The notes under the pieces are model-generated. The model made no database searches. It was not told the DNA's origin and saw only the letters and a list, made by a program, of their open reading frames with translations. A stretch of 64,000 nucleotides of DNA, taken from positions 2,108,001 through 2,172,000 of the forward strand of contig NZ_OZ244111.1 of the NCBI RefSeq assembly GCF_965215655.1, given 5' to 3'. Made by a program: the position numbers and the translations under genes. The stretch is from Nioella sp965215655 (GTDB taxonomy: Bacteria; Pseudomonadota; Alphaproteobacteria; Rhodobacterales; Rhodobacteraceae). Below are positions 25,788 through 34,637 of the stretch, piece after piece (within the stretch, counting starts at the first letter, position 1; each line of letters begins with the position of its first letter).

Positions 25788-26237
25788 ATGTCCGATCTTT
25801 CGATCCAGTTGCACTGGCATCGTGCCGAGCCCGTATTGCAAACCGGGAAATACTCGAACGCGCATCGTGTTCAGTTCAACAACAGCTACGAGGTTGACGT
25901 CGACTCCGCCCCCGACTGGGGCGGAGATCCCGCCAACACCAACCCCGAACAGGCGCTCGCCTCGGCCCTGTCCAGTTGCCACATGATGACCTTCCTGGCG
26001 CTGTGCGCCAAGGCTGACTGGCCGGTGGCCAGCTACCACGACTATGCAGTGGCGCATCTGGGCAAGAACCCGAAAGGACAGATGTCGGTCACCCGGATCG
26101 ACCTGCACCCGGTGGTGCGCTTCGACACCGGTTTCTCTGTGTCGGACGCCGAACTGGAGCAGATGCAGCACCGCGCGCATCGCTATTGCTTCATCGCCAA
26201 CTCGCTGGCCGACAGCGTGGAAATCAACATTCTCTGA
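25788..26237 (+). CDS. OsmC-family protein
   Basis: 149 residues with the OsmC core: NPEQALASALSSCHMMTFLA near residue 52-70 contains the conserved Cys of the first half, and HRYCFIANSL near 133 the second. OsmC/Ohr proteins are thiol peroxidases, usually for organic hydroperoxides; this sub-branch has the Cys embedded as SSCHMMTF. It sits 26 bases after the dmdA-like gene, where methanethiol or sulfide chemistry could produce oxidative stress. Direct participation in the pathway is conjecture. Confidence 0.85.
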   Translation: MSDLSIQLHWHRAEPVLQTGKYSNAHRVQFNNSYEVDVDSAPDWGGDPANTNPEQALASALSSCHMMTFLALCAKADWPVASYHDYAVAHLGKNPKGQMSVTRIDLHPVVRFDTGFSVSDAELEQMQHRAHRYCFIANSLADSVEINIL

Positions 26238-26258
26238 CGTCGCCGAAGGACTGAACCC

Positions 26259-27071
26259 GTGCAGCAACCCGAGCAATCAACCGACCTGTTGGACCAAGTG
26301 CTTGACCATGATGGCATCCTGCGACTGACCCTGAATGATGTCAGGCGGCGCAATGCCCTGTCCGAGGCGATGCTGACCCAACTGGGAACCGCCTTCGCCG
26401 AGGCGGGTGCAAACCCGCAGGTTCGGGTGATTGTTCTGGCGGCTCACGGGCCTGCCTTCTGTGCGGGGCACGACCTGAAGGAAATGACCGCGGGTCGGGA
26501 CGCCGAAGACAACGGACGCGCCTATTTTTCCAAGGTCATGGCCATGTGTTCCGGGGTCATGCAGGCGATTGTCAATTGTCCCAAACCGGTGATCGCAGAG
26601 GTGGCGGGAACAGCCACGGCAGCGGGGTGTCAACTGGTCGCAAGCTGCGATCTGGCCTATGCGGCGGACAATGTCCGGTTCAGCACACCCGGTGTGCATA
26701 TCGGCCTGTTCTGTTCCACGCCCATGGTGGCCCTGTCGCGCAATGTCGCCGACAAGCACGCGATGGAGATGCTGCTGACCGGAGACATGACGCCCGCAAA
26801 CCGCGCCATGGAGATCGGGCTGGTCAATCAGGTGGTGGCCTCTGACGAGCTACAGGCCGTCACCATGGACGTGGCCAGGAAGATCGCCTCCAAATCCAGC
26901 CTGACGCTTGCCACCGGAAAGCGTGCTTTCTATGCGCAACGCGGGATGCCGCTGGACGAGGCCTATGACTACGCCTCTCGGGTGATGGTCGACAACATGA
27001 TGGCCCTGGACGCGCAGGAAGGCATTGGCGCCTTCATCGAGAAACGGCAGCCCGCCTGGCAGGATGCCTGA
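26259..27071 (+). CDS. Enoyl-CoA hydratase/isomerase family protein (crotonase fold)
   Basis: 270 residues, GTG start at 26259 with AAGGA eight bases upstream. The crotonase oxyanion-hole motifs are HGPAFCAGHDLKEM near residue 66 and EVAGTATAAGCQLVASCD near 114. The catalytic acid position of classical hydratases is not obvious, as in the ECHDC3-like branch. In the DMSP demethylation pathway a crotonase (DmdD) hydrates methylthioacryloyl-CoA; this protein is a candidate by location only. It ends the dmdA-osmC operon. Confidence 0.8.
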   Translation: MQQPEQSTDLLDQVLDHDGILRLTLNDVRRRNALSEAMLTQLGTAFAEAGANPQVRVIVLAAHGPAFCAGHDLKEMTAGRDAEDNGRAYFSKVMAMCSGVMQAIVNCPKPVIAEVAGTATAAGCQLVASCDLAYAADNVRFSTPGVHIGLFCSTPMVALSRNVADKHAMEMLLTGDMTPANRAMEIGLVNQVVASDELQAVTMDVARKIASKSSLTLATGKRAFYAQRGMPLDEAYDYASRVMVDNMMALDAQEGIGAFIEKRQPAWQDA

Positions 27072-27115
27072 CCCATCGCCACCGGATGCTCCTGCCCGGG
27101 GCCTCCGGGGCATGT

Positions 27116-27952
27116 TCAGAACGTCACTTCCGCGCTCATGGCCAGCGAGCCGTCCTGCCGTTTCGCCCAGACCGAGCTGACCTCGCCCTCGGTCGCCGCC
27201 TCGATGCGGAACGGCGCCAGCCCCGCCAGCGGAGCGACACCGCGATAGGACAGCGTCTTTGGGGGCTGGCCACGATGGCGACAGGCAAGGTCGATCAGCA
27301 GGGTCGCGGTCAGCGGTCCGTGAAAAACGAGGCCCTCATATCCCTCCACCTCGCGGGCGTAATCCACATCGTAATGGATACGGTGGCCATTGAAGGTCAG
27401 CGCCGAATAGCGGAACAGCATGACCTCGGTCGGCGTCACAGGCTCGGAAATCTCGGCATCGATCGGGGCCATGACCGGCGTCGGCAGGGGCGCGTCCGGC
27501 GCGGGATCTTCCCGGTAGACGATGTCATGTTCCTCTGTCAGGGCCGGTTCCCCGTTCTGAAACAGCGCATGTTCCACCGTCACGAAACAAAGCCTGCCGC
27601 TGCGGCCCTGTTTTTCCTTGACCGAAAGAATAGTGGACCGTTTGCTGGCCTCTTGCCCGAGGATCAATGGCGCATGGAAATGGACGCGGCCCCCGGCCCA
27701 CATGCGGCGCGGCAGATCGACCGGGGGCAAAAACCCGCCCTTGCGGGGATGGGCATCGCGGCCAAGCTCACTGGTGGGGCGCGCGTCGAGGAAATAGAGC
27801 CAATGCCACAGCGGCGGCAGGGCGTCTCCGTCGACCAGACCGGGATCACGGTCCAGCGTGGCCTGCATGAAGCGAGCCGGTTGCGGGCGCAACACATCCG
27901 TTGCAGTTGCGCTGCGGTCGATCCAATCCTGAATTGTCACCGCGTCCTGCAT
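27116..27952 (-). CDS. MaoC/HTD2-type acyl-CoA dehydratase, mesaconyl-CoA/itaconyl-CoA hydratase-like
   Basis: 278 residues from ATG 27952. It is a double hotdog: the N-terminal half carries LPPLWHWLYFLDARP and GGRVHFHAPL, and the C-terminal half has TFNGHRIHYDVDYAREVEGY near residue 195, with the MaoC Asp/His pair. This matches the HTD2-like mesaconyl-C4-CoA or itaconyl-CoA hydratases. It adds or removes water across an acyl-CoA double bond. It converges on the crotonase gene and is 72 bases downstream of a LysR gene on the same strand, which may control it. Confidence 0.8.
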   Translation of the reverse strand: MQDAVTIQDWIDRSATATDVLRPQPARFMQATLDRDPGLVDGDALPPLWHWLYFLDARPTSELGRDAHPRKGGFLPPVDLPRRMWAGGRVHFHAPLILGQEASKRSTILSVKEKQGRSGRLCFVTVEHALFQNGEPALTEEHDIVYREDPAPDAPLPTPVMAPIDAEISEPVTPTEVMLFRYSALTFNGHRIHYDVDYAREVEGYEGLVFHGPLTATLLIDLACRHRGQPPKTLSYRGVAPLAGLAPFRIEAATEGEVSSVWAKRQDGSLAMSAEVTF

Positions 27953-28024
27953 CGTTCCTCGCCTCGCTATGGTCGCCGCAATCATATTCCCGGCCCCGCC
28001 GCAAGGCGCAAGGCGCAAGCGAGG

Positions 28025-28933
28025 CTAGCAATCTGCGAAAAGGTCCTGAACCTGTTCTCGAAGCCAGGTGCAGGCGGGATCGCTGTCGGATCGACCGTGC
28101 CAGATCATGCGGATCGGACTGGCACTTTCAGAAATCCTTACCGGCAGCAACCGCGCCTGCCCTGCCGCGACCAGTTGGTCGGCCAACTGCCGCGGCACCA
28201 CGGCCACCAGATCGAGATCCGCCAGGAGCTGTGGCAAAGCACCGAAATGACCAAGCCGGAGCACCACCTGCCCGGCCAGCCCCCTCGCCTCCAACGCCCT
28301 GTCCACCGCCCCGCCAAAGGTCGTGGCCGGGGCGGGCACCATGATCTTTGCCCGGTACAAGGCAGCAAGGTCTTGGGGCGGGTCGTTCAGCCCCGCGCCT
28401 GCGATCGCGACATAGTCCTCATCAAAGAGACGGGTGGAGCGGATACCGCGCCCCGACAGTCCCAGCATCCCGATGGCAAGGTCCACCTCCCCCAGCTCCA
28501 GCGCCTGGCCGAGCGCCGCAGTGGGCGTTGCCGTGTTGATCAATCGCAGCCCCGGCCCCGCCTGGAAGACCCGCACCGCAAGGCGGGGCAGAAACACCGC
28601 CTCACCCAGACCGGACAGCGACAGGCGAAACACCCGCGTGCTGCGGCCCGGATCGAAGCGCGTGCCCTGTTCAAGGGCGGAAAAGAGCCCCTCAAGATGG
28701 GCGCGAATGTCGGGAAGGATGGTTTCGGAGTAGCCCGTGGGCACCATCCCATCCCGCGTGCGCAGGAACAGCGGGTCGTTTAGCGCCTGACGCAATCGGG
28801 CCAACGCATTGGAAGCGGCAGGCTGACTGAGACCCAACCTTTCGCCCGCAAGCGACACCGACCGCGTGTCATCCAGCGTCACCAGCATTCGCAGCAGGTT
28901 CAGATCGAGGGCGCGTAGTTTCATTGATTTCAT
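28025..28933 (-). CDS. LysR-family regulator
   Basis: 302 residues. The winged HTH is at the start (LRALDLNLLRMLVTLDDTRS, then AGERLGLSQPAASNALARLR), and the periplasmic-binding-like effector domain begins near residue 95 (TRVFRLSLSGLGEAVFLPRL). It is divergent from the ferredoxin-oxidoreductase operon at 29013 and upstream of the MaoC dehydratase, so it may control either. A small palindrome CGAAA-N4-TTTCG at 28964-28977 lies between the divergent starts. Met4 (28924) is an equally good start. Confidence 0.85.
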   Translation of the reverse strand: MKSMKLRALDLNLLRMLVTLDDTRSVSLAGERLGLSQPAASNALARLRQALNDPLFLRTRDGMVPTGYSETILPDIRAHLEGLFSALEQGTRFDPGRSTRVFRLSLSGLGEAVFLPRLAVRVFQAGPGLRLINTATPTAALGQALELGEVDLAIGMLGLSGRGIRSTRLFDEDYVAIAGAGLNDPPQDLAALYRAKIMVPAPATTFGGAVDRALEARGLAGQVVLRLGHFGALPQLLADLDLVAVVPRQLADQLVAAGQARLLPVRISESASPIRMIWHGRSDSDPACTWLREQVQDLFADC

Positions 28934-29012
28934 GAATGAAGATTATTGCGCCTATCCGTTTGACGAAAGGGTTTTCGCACCGGATGCTCAGGGCGCACAG
29001 GGAGGGCCACAG

Positions 29013-31160
29013 ATGGAAGTCTCATTCGCCAGAGAAATCGAAAAACTGAAGCTTGGTGCGGGTGAGACCTTTCATGGCGAGGGTATTCTGGCCGTCACCA
29101 AGGCGCTGCTGCAATCGGGCGTGTCATATGTGGGCGGCTATCAGGGCGCACCGGTCTCTCACCTGATTGACGTCATGGTGCAAGCCGCGCCCGACATGGC
29201 GAAACTTGGCGTCCATGTGGAACCCTGCACGAACGAGGCCTCTGCCGCGGCAATGCTGGGGGCGTCGATCATGTATCCGGTGCGCGGCGCGGTGACGTGG
29301 AAATCCATCGTCGGAACCAATGTGGCGGCGGACGCGCTGTCCAACCTCGCCTCGCCCGGCGTCATGGGCGGTGCGCTGATCATCGTGGGCGAGGATTACG
29401 GCGAAGGCTCCAGCGTCATCCAGGAACGCACCCATGCCTATGCGATGAAATCGACCCTGTGGCTGATGGACCCGCGCCCGAACCTGCCCTCTATCGTGAA
29501 TTGCGTGGAACGGGCGTTCGAGCTGTCAGAGGCATCGAACACGCCGGTGATGATGGAGCTGCGTATCCGCGCCTGCCACGTTCAGGGATCATTCGAGGCC
29601 AAGGACAATATCGCGCCCGCGATTTCGGGGCGGCGGTTGCTGGCGGAACCCGCACCTCACCAATATGAACAACTGGCGCACCCGCCCGTGACCTTCGGCC
29701 ATGAGCGCAAGAAAAGCAGCGAACGCATGGCCGCCGCGCGAGCGTTCATTCACGAGCATCGTCTGAACGAGGTCTTCCAAGGCACGCAGGGCGATGTGGG
29801 GATCATCGTTCAGGGCGGGCTGTACAATGCGCTGATCCGGTCCCTGGCGGAACTGGGGCTGGCCGATGCGGAAGGCAATTGCGACCTGCCGATCATGGCA
29901 CTGAACGTCGTCTATCCTCTTGTACCTGAGGAAATCCTTGGCTTTGCGGACGGCAAGACCGCGGTTCTGGTGCTGGAGGAAGGCCAGCCGGAATATATCG
30001 AGAATGAGATCGGCACCATCCTGCGACGCGCGAAATCGCCGGTGGTGCTGTCGGGTAAGGACATTCTGCCCCTGGCGGGCGAATACACGTCCGAGGTCAT
30101 GGCCAAGGGCGTCGGCACTTTCCTGAGAGAGCATCTGCCGGGCATCGGCAACCAATTGGGCGACACCGCCTATGCCGAGGAGATCGAGGCGCTCCGGGCA
30201 GAGGCGCAGCGGTTGCTGGCCGCCCCTGTCCCCCCACGCCCGCCAAGCTTTTGCACCGGCTGCCCGGAACGGCCCTTCTTCGCTGCGCTGAAGCTGACCC
30301 AGCAGGAGATCGGGCCTGTCCACTATTCCGCCGATATCGGCTGCCACGCCTTCGCGACCTTCGCGCCGTTCAATTTCGGGAACTCCATTCTTGGCTATGG
30401 GATGAGCCTTGCCTCCAACGCTTCGGTCGCCAGTTTTCAGCAAAAGCGCCCGCTCGCCGTGATGGGTGATGGCGGGTTTTGGCACAACGGGTTGCTGTCG
30501 GGCGTGACCTCTCGGCTTTTGAACGGCGGTGACGGGGTGCTGGTGATCATGAAGAATGGATATACCTCGGCCACCGGCACGCAGGAGGTCATCTCCTCGC
30601 CCGATCCGGCGCTGAAACTGGCGGCGGCAGAAAAAAGCGCGACGCATGGTGAGACCACCATCGAGGATGCGCTGCAGGGCGTCGGCGTAAAATGGCTGCG
30701 CACGGTGCACACCTACAAGGTTTCGCAAATGCGCGACACACTGCGCGAGGCGTTTTCGACCAAGTTCAGCGGGTTAAAGGTCATCGTGGCCGAGGGTGAA
30801 TGCCAATTGGAACGGCAGCGGCGCGTGAAACCGATCCGCGCCAAGGCTCTGGCCGAAGGGGAGCGCGTCCTGCGCACCCGCTTTGGCGTCGATGAAGACA
30901 CCTGCACCGGCGATCATTCCTGCATTCGCCTGTCCGGCTGCCCGACCCTGACCGTGAAAACCGCGACCGATCCCCTGAAAACCGATCCCGTCGCCCATGT
31001 CACAAATGGCTGCGTCGGCTGCGGCCTGTGCGGCGAGGTCGCCCATGCGGCGACGCTCTGCCCATCCTTCTGGCGAGCCGAGGTGATCAGCAACCCGACC
31101 TGGTGGGACAGAACACGCAGCCAGTTGCGCCGGATATTCACGTTGGGGGCGGCGGCATGA
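29013..31160 (+). CDS. Indolepyruvate:ferredoxin oxidoreductase-like alpha chain (TPP-dependent)
   Basis: 715 residues from ATG 29013 (GGAGGG seven bases upstream). The N-terminal pyruvate:ferredoxin domain I/II opens with GGYQGAPVSHLIDVM and KSIVGTNVAADALSNLAS. The TPP domain has ADIGCHAFATFAPFN and MGDGGFWHNGLLSG, with the GDG motif near residue 485. The C-terminal ferredoxin part is unusual: the first cluster site reads CTGDHSC-n-GCP (one of the usual Cys is Asp, near residue 630), and the second, CVGCGLC, is followed by ten rather than three residues before Cys-Pro. It should oxidise an aryl- or branched 2-oxoacid to acyl-CoA, reducing ferredoxin. Coupled to the next gene by ATGA. Confidence 0.8.
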   Translation: MEVSFAREIEKLKLGAGETFHGEGILAVTKALLQSGVSYVGGYQGAPVSHLIDVMVQAAPDMAKLGVHVEPCTNEASAAAMLGASIMYPVRGAVTWKSIVGTNVAADALSNLASPGVMGGALIIVGEDYGEGSSVIQERTHAYAMKSTLWLMDPRPNLPSIVNCVERAFELSEASNTPVMMELRIRACHVQGSFEAKDNIAPAISGRRLLAEPAPHQYEQLAHPPVTFGHERKKSSERMAAARAFIHEHRLNEVFQGTQGDVGIIVQGGLYNALIRSLAELGLADAEGNCDLPIMALNVVYPLVPEEILGFADGKTAVLVLEEGQPEYIENEIGTILRRAKSPVVLSGKDILPLAGEYTSEVMAKGVGTFLREHLPGIGNQLGDTAYAEEIEALRAEAQRLLAAPVPPRPPSFCTGCPERPFFAALKLTQQEIGPVHYSADIGCHAFATFAPFNFGNSILGYGMSLASNASVASFQQKRPLAVMGDGGFWHNGLLSGVTSRLLNGGDGVLVIMKNGYTSATGTQEVISSPDPALKLAAAEKSATHGETTIEDALQGVGVKWLRTVHTYKVSQMRDTLREAFSTKFSGLKVIVAEGECQLERQRRVKPIRAKALAEGERVLRTRFGVDEDTCTGDHSCIRLSGCPTLTVKTATDPLKTDPVAHVTNGCVGCGLCGEVAHAATLCPSFWRAEVISNPTWWDRTRSQLRRIFTLGAAA

Positions 31161-32632
31161 CAGGCGCGGAAAATCCCCCCCTGCGGATCCTGCTGGCAGC
31201 CCTTGGCGGGGAAGGCGGCGGCGTTCTGATGAACTGGATCGTGCAGGCTGCGCGGGACGCCGGGTTCGTCGCGCAGGCCACCTCGGTGCCCGGCGTGGCG
31301 CAGCGCACCGGTTCGACCAGCTACTATATCGAGATCGCGGGCAAGGATGCGGCGGGCTCTGTCCTCAGCCTCGTGCCGATGCCGGGGCGGGTCGATGTGG
31401 TGGTGTCGTCCGAACTGGTAGAAACGGCGCGGGTGATGGCGGCGGGCTTTGTCTCGCCCAGGCTGACGACGCTCATATCCTCGACCGCGCGCACCTATTC
31501 GACGGCGGAGAAGATCCAGTTGGGTGACGGGCGCTATTGTGAAGACAACGTGCGGCGCACGGCCGAGGCGCTGGCGCGGAACGCGTACCTGCTGGATCTG
31601 GGCCAGATCGCCGAAGACAGCGCCACTTTCGTCAGTGCCACCATGTTCGGGGCCCTGGCTGGCAGCGGTGTGTTGCCATGGGACATTGCAGAGTCACGGG
31701 CCATACTGGGGGAGGGTCGGTCTGCAACCGCCAGCCGCGCCGGGTTCGACGCAGCCGCGCAAGCGGTGCAGGACTTGCGTGATACGCCTGTGCCGGTCCC
31801 CCAGACCCCGGCATCCGACATTCCCGCAGATATCACCGAGGTGATCCGCCTCGGGGTGGAGCGCTGCACCGACTATCAGGACGCGGCCTATGGCGAGACC
31901 TACCGCGCCCATGCCGACCGGCTGATCGCGGCGGCGGACCTGTCCATCCCGAGCGCCGCCCATGCGGTGAAGGAGGCCTGCCGCCGTCTGGCGCTGTGGA
32001 TGGCCTACGAGGATATCGCCCGCGTGGCCGATCTGAAAACAAGGCCCGAGCGTTTCGCCCGCATCCGGGCCGAGGCGAAGATGCAGCCCGGACAGGTGAT
32101 GACGGTGACGGAATACCTCAAACCCCGTGCCGAGGAGATCGCCGATATCCTGCCCGCCCGGCTTGGCGCGCGCATCATGGCGCGGGTGGAGGCGGGCAAG
32201 GGTCTGCCCTTCCTTGGCCGTGGCCTTCATGTCCGGTCCAACGGGGTCGCGGGCTATTGGATGCTGCGCCTAATGGCGGGGTTTCGCCGTATCCGCCGCA
32301 GGTCCTTCAGGTTCGCTCAGGAACAGGCGGCGATTACGGAATGGCTGGAGGCGATGGACACCGCCCTGCCCCGCGCGCCTGACTTCGCAGAGGCCCTGGC
32401 CGAACTGCCCCGCGTTCTGAAAGGCTATTCCGATACGCTGATGCGGGGCAAAACGGCCTATGCGCGGATCATGGCGGGCGGGGTGCGCCCGGCCATTGCC
32501 AGCGGTCAGATGTCAGACGCGGCCCCCACCTTACGTGGCGCCATCGCGGCGGCACTTGCCGATGACAGCCATGCCAAGCTGGACGAGACCCTGGGGGCAC
32601 AGCCCGCCATCCCCAACCTGCGCAGCGCCTGA
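31157..32632 (+). CDS. Indolepyruvate oxidoreductase-like beta/gamma chain with DUF6537-type tail
   Basis: 491 residues; the ATG overlaps the upstream stop. Residues 10-190 are the gamma/catalytic-accessory domain (LAALGGEGGGVLMNWIV, then ATSVPGVAQRTGSTSYYIEI, then VSSELVETARVM). The C-terminal 250 residues (ERCTDYQDAAYGETYRAHAD, and a helical basic region) match the DUF6537 tail of single-chain indolepyruvate:ferredoxin oxidoreductases. So this locus looks like the fused enzyme at 51127-54528 split into two genes. It supplies the second subunit for 2-oxoacid oxidation. Confidence 0.8.
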   Translation: MTGAENPPLRILLAALGGEGGGVLMNWIVQAARDAGFVAQATSVPGVAQRTGSTSYYIEIAGKDAAGSVLSLVPMPGRVDVVVSSELVETARVMAAGFVSPRLTTLISSTARTYSTAEKIQLGDGRYCEDNVRRTAEALARNAYLLDLGQIAEDSATFVSATMFGALAGSGVLPWDIAESRAILGEGRSATASRAGFDAAAQAVQDLRDTPVPVPQTPASDIPADITEVIRLGVERCTDYQDAAYGETYRAHADRLIAAADLSIPSAAHAVKEACRRLALWMAYEDIARVADLKTRPERFARIRAEAKMQPGQVMTVTEYLKPRAEEIADILPARLGARIMARVEAGKGLPFLGRGLHVRSNGVAGYWMLRLMAGFRRIRRRSFRFAQEQAAITEWLEAMDTALPRAPDFAEALAELPRVLKGYSDTLMRGKTAYARIMAGGVRPAIASGQMSDAAPTLRGAIAAALADDSHAKLDETLGAQPAIPNLRSA

Positions 32633-32653
32633 CCCTAGGAAAGGACCAACCCG

Positions 32654-33073
32654 ATGCTGACCAGCCGCCGGACCGTGCAGATCGAATGGGGCGATTGCGA
32701 CCCCGCCGATATCGTCTTCTACCCGCGCTATTTCGCCTGGTTCGACGCCTCGACCGCGCATCACTTCAAGGCCGCGGGCCTGCCCAAGCCGGACCTTGTC
32801 CGCCGGTTTCAGGTGGTTGGCTTTCCGATGGTCGATACACGCGCGACATTCCATGTACCGTCCAGCTATGGCGACGAGGTGGTGATCGAGACCACCATCA
32901 CCGGCTTTGGCCGGTCCAGTTTCGACGTGGCACACCGGTTGATGCGGGGGGATGTGCTGGCCGTGGAAGGGTTTGAAAAACGGGTTCTGGTGCGCCGGAA
33001 GGACGGCGGCGGGATCACCTCCTGCCCGGTGCCGGACGAGGTGCGGGCGCTGTTTGGCGCCGCAGGAGGATGA
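32654..33073 (+). CDS. 4-hydroxybenzoyl-CoA-type (hotdog) thioesterase
   Basis: 139 residues. EWGDCDPADIVFYPRYFAWFD near residue 11 carries the Asp of the 4HBT active site (DPADIVFYPRYF). It would release a free acid from an acyl- or aryl-CoA. It is 21 bases after the oxidoreductase genes and overlaps the next gene by 4 bases, so it likely hydrolyses the acyl-CoA they make or a later intermediate. AGGA lies upstream of the ATG. Confidence 0.85.
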   Translation: MLTSRRTVQIEWGDCDPADIVFYPRYFAWFDASTAHHFKAAGLPKPDLVRRFQVVGFPMVDTRATFHVPSSYGDEVVIETTITGFGRSSFDVAHRLMRGDVLAVEGFEKRVLVRRKDGGGITSCPVPDEVRALFGAAGG

Positions 33074-33075
33074 CG

Positions 33076-33999
33076 ATGCGGATCGCGGTTCTGGGGGCGG
33101 GCGCTATGGGGTCCGTCTATGGTGCGCGGCTGGCGCGGGCCGGGGCGGAGGTGACGTTGCTCGACGTGAATGACGCCCATGTCGCGGCAATCAACGAAGG
33201 CGGGTTGCATGTGGCACTGGATGAGGGCGACAGCATCCACCACCTGCCCGCGATGCGGCCCGAGGCCTTTCGAGGCCCTGCAGATCTGGTACTCCTGTTC
33301 ACCAAGGTCTTTCACACGGATGAGGCGCTGACATCGGTCAAGCCGCTGCTGGCCGATGCCCATGTTCTCAGCCTGCAAAACGGCGTCGGCAATGTGGACC
33401 GGATCGCCGCGCATATGACCCGTGATCGCATCCTGATAGGCATGACGATGACACCCGCCGAGTATCTCGGCCCCGGTCGGGTAGCGTCCCACGGCGCGGC
33501 CACGACCGATCTTTTCAGTGCCAGCGGGCAGGATCTGCAATTCTTGCACAAGATTGCGGCGCTGATGGACAAGGGCGGCATCACCGCGCGGCTGGAACCC
33601 GATATCGACGTGGCGATCTGGGAAAAGGCCACGTTCAACTGTGCTCTCAACCCGATCTGTGCCCTGTCCGGCGGCACGCCCGGATCGGTCGGCGCGTCAG
33701 AGGCCGGGCGCGGGCTGGCCGCGTCGGTGGTGGCAGAGGCGATTGCGGTGGCGAAAGCCTCTGGCGTCAATGCCTCGCTGGACAAGGTCACCGCGATGAT
33801 GGAGCACGCCTTCGCCCACCATCTGCATCATGAACCATCCATGTTGCAGGACCGCATGGCCGGGCGGCGCACCGAGATCGACGCGCTGAACGGTGCCGTG
33901 GTGCGCATCGGCGACCGTCTTGGCGTCCCGACCCCGGCCAACCGGATCGTCACCGACCTGATCCGCCTGACCGAAGACTCCACCCGCTACCGTGCCTAA
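33076..33999 (+). CDS. Ketopantoate reductase (PanE/ApbA)-family dehydrogenase
   Basis: 307 residues from ATG 33076. The ATG at 33070 is possible, but AGGAGG directly abuts it and sits six bases from 33076. The Rossmann motif is VLGAGAMGSVYGARLARAG. The PanE catalytic Lys lies in WEKATFNCALNPICALSG near residue 180, followed by the conserved Asn. In catabolic operons such proteins often reduce other 2-oxo or 3-oxo acids, so pantothenate synthesis is not implied. It converges with the next gene, their stops overlapping by 4 bases. Confidence 0.85.
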   Translation: MRIAVLGAGAMGSVYGARLARAGAEVTLLDVNDAHVAAINEGGLHVALDEGDSIHHLPAMRPEAFRGPADLVLLFTKVFHTDEALTSVKPLLADAHVLSLQNGVGNVDRIAAHMTRDRILIGMTMTPAEYLGPGRVASHGAATTDLFSASGQDLQFLHKIAALMDKGGITARLEPDIDVAIWEKATFNCALNPICALSGGTPGSVGASEAGRGLAASVVAEAIAVAKASGVNASLDKVTAMMEHAFAHHLHHEPSMLQDRMAGRRTEIDALNGAVVRIGDRLGVPTPANRIVTDLIRLTEDSTRYRA

Positions 34000-34385
34000 A
34001 GCTCGCCCGCCTCTTCCAGAACCTTGCGGGCAGCGCGGAAGCATTCCAGCGCCTGCGGCACGCCGCAATAGATCGCGACCACGTGGATGATGGCGCGGAT
34101 CTCTTCTTTTGAGACACCGTTGTTCAGCGCGCCCCGGCAGTGCAGTTCCCATTCATGCATCTTGCCAAGGGCCCCGATCATGGCGAGGTTCATCATGCTG
34201 CGCGTCTTGGGGTCGATCGCATCATCACCCCAGCCAAAGCCCCAGCACCACGCGGTCATTGCCTCTTGAAAGGGCCGGGTGAAACCATCCGCGGCGGCGA
34301 GGTTCTTTTCCACATACTCCGCGCCGACCGTGGCCTTGCGCTGTTCCAGACCTTTCAGGAACAGGTCTTCGTCAAAAACGCTCAT
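33996..34385 (-). CDS. Carboxymuconolactone decarboxylase-family protein
   Basis: 129 residues from ATG 34385. The CMD/AhpD-like helical core has LGKMHEWELHCRGALNNGVS near residue 75 and ICGVPQAL-type YCGVPQALECFRAARK near 108. It has one Cys in each of these positions but no CxxC, so it is closer to PcaC-type decarboxylases than to AhpD peroxidases. The size suits PcaC. It is divergent from the LysR gene at 34638 and convergent with the PanE-like gene. The role is not proven: a lactone decarboxylase in ring-cleavage chemistry is the family model. Confidence 0.8.
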   Translation of the reverse strand: MSVFDEDLFLKGLEQRKATVGAEYVEKNLAAADGFTRPFQEAMTAWCWGFGWGDDAIDPKTRSMMNLAMIGALGKMHEWELHCRGALNNGVSKEEIRAIIHVVAIYCGVPQALECFRAARKVLEEAGEL

Positions 34386-34608
34386 TCTCTCGTCCTTGTT
34401 TTGAGGCACTTTGTATCCGGCCACTTCAGCCCGCAGAACGGCGATTCCGCAAGGCGAATATCCTTCACCTCCCCTGTGCCCCCAACCGCGTCGGCTGTAT
34501 TGTTCCCGCCTTCCCGCGCAGTCGGCGTCCGAGACCAGACGGATATGGGGCCGGCCCCGATCACTGGTGAAACTCTGCCATTGCCGAAGGCGCAATGCCT
34601 CTCTAGCT

Positions 34609-34628
34609 TCGACATATTCGAATGTCGG
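34609..34628 (+). promoter_or_regulatory. LysR operator candidate, TTCGA-N5-TCGAA, copy 1
   Basis: TTCGA-CATAT-TCGAA at 34609-34623, nested with CGACAT-ATTCGA-ATGTCG at 34611-34628. It lies 9 bases upstream of the LysR ATG at 34638. The same TTCGA-N5-TCGAA occurs at 37227-37241 between mttB and the FAD/GcvT gene, which points to one regulator acting at both. Confidence 0.6.
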
Positions 34629-34637
34629 GGACCACGA

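Noticed and set aside
34140..34637. Longer start for the LysR gene at 34638
   Set aside because: The extension covers the opposite-strand CMD gene and the palindromic promoter, and a normal LysR HTH begins at 34638.
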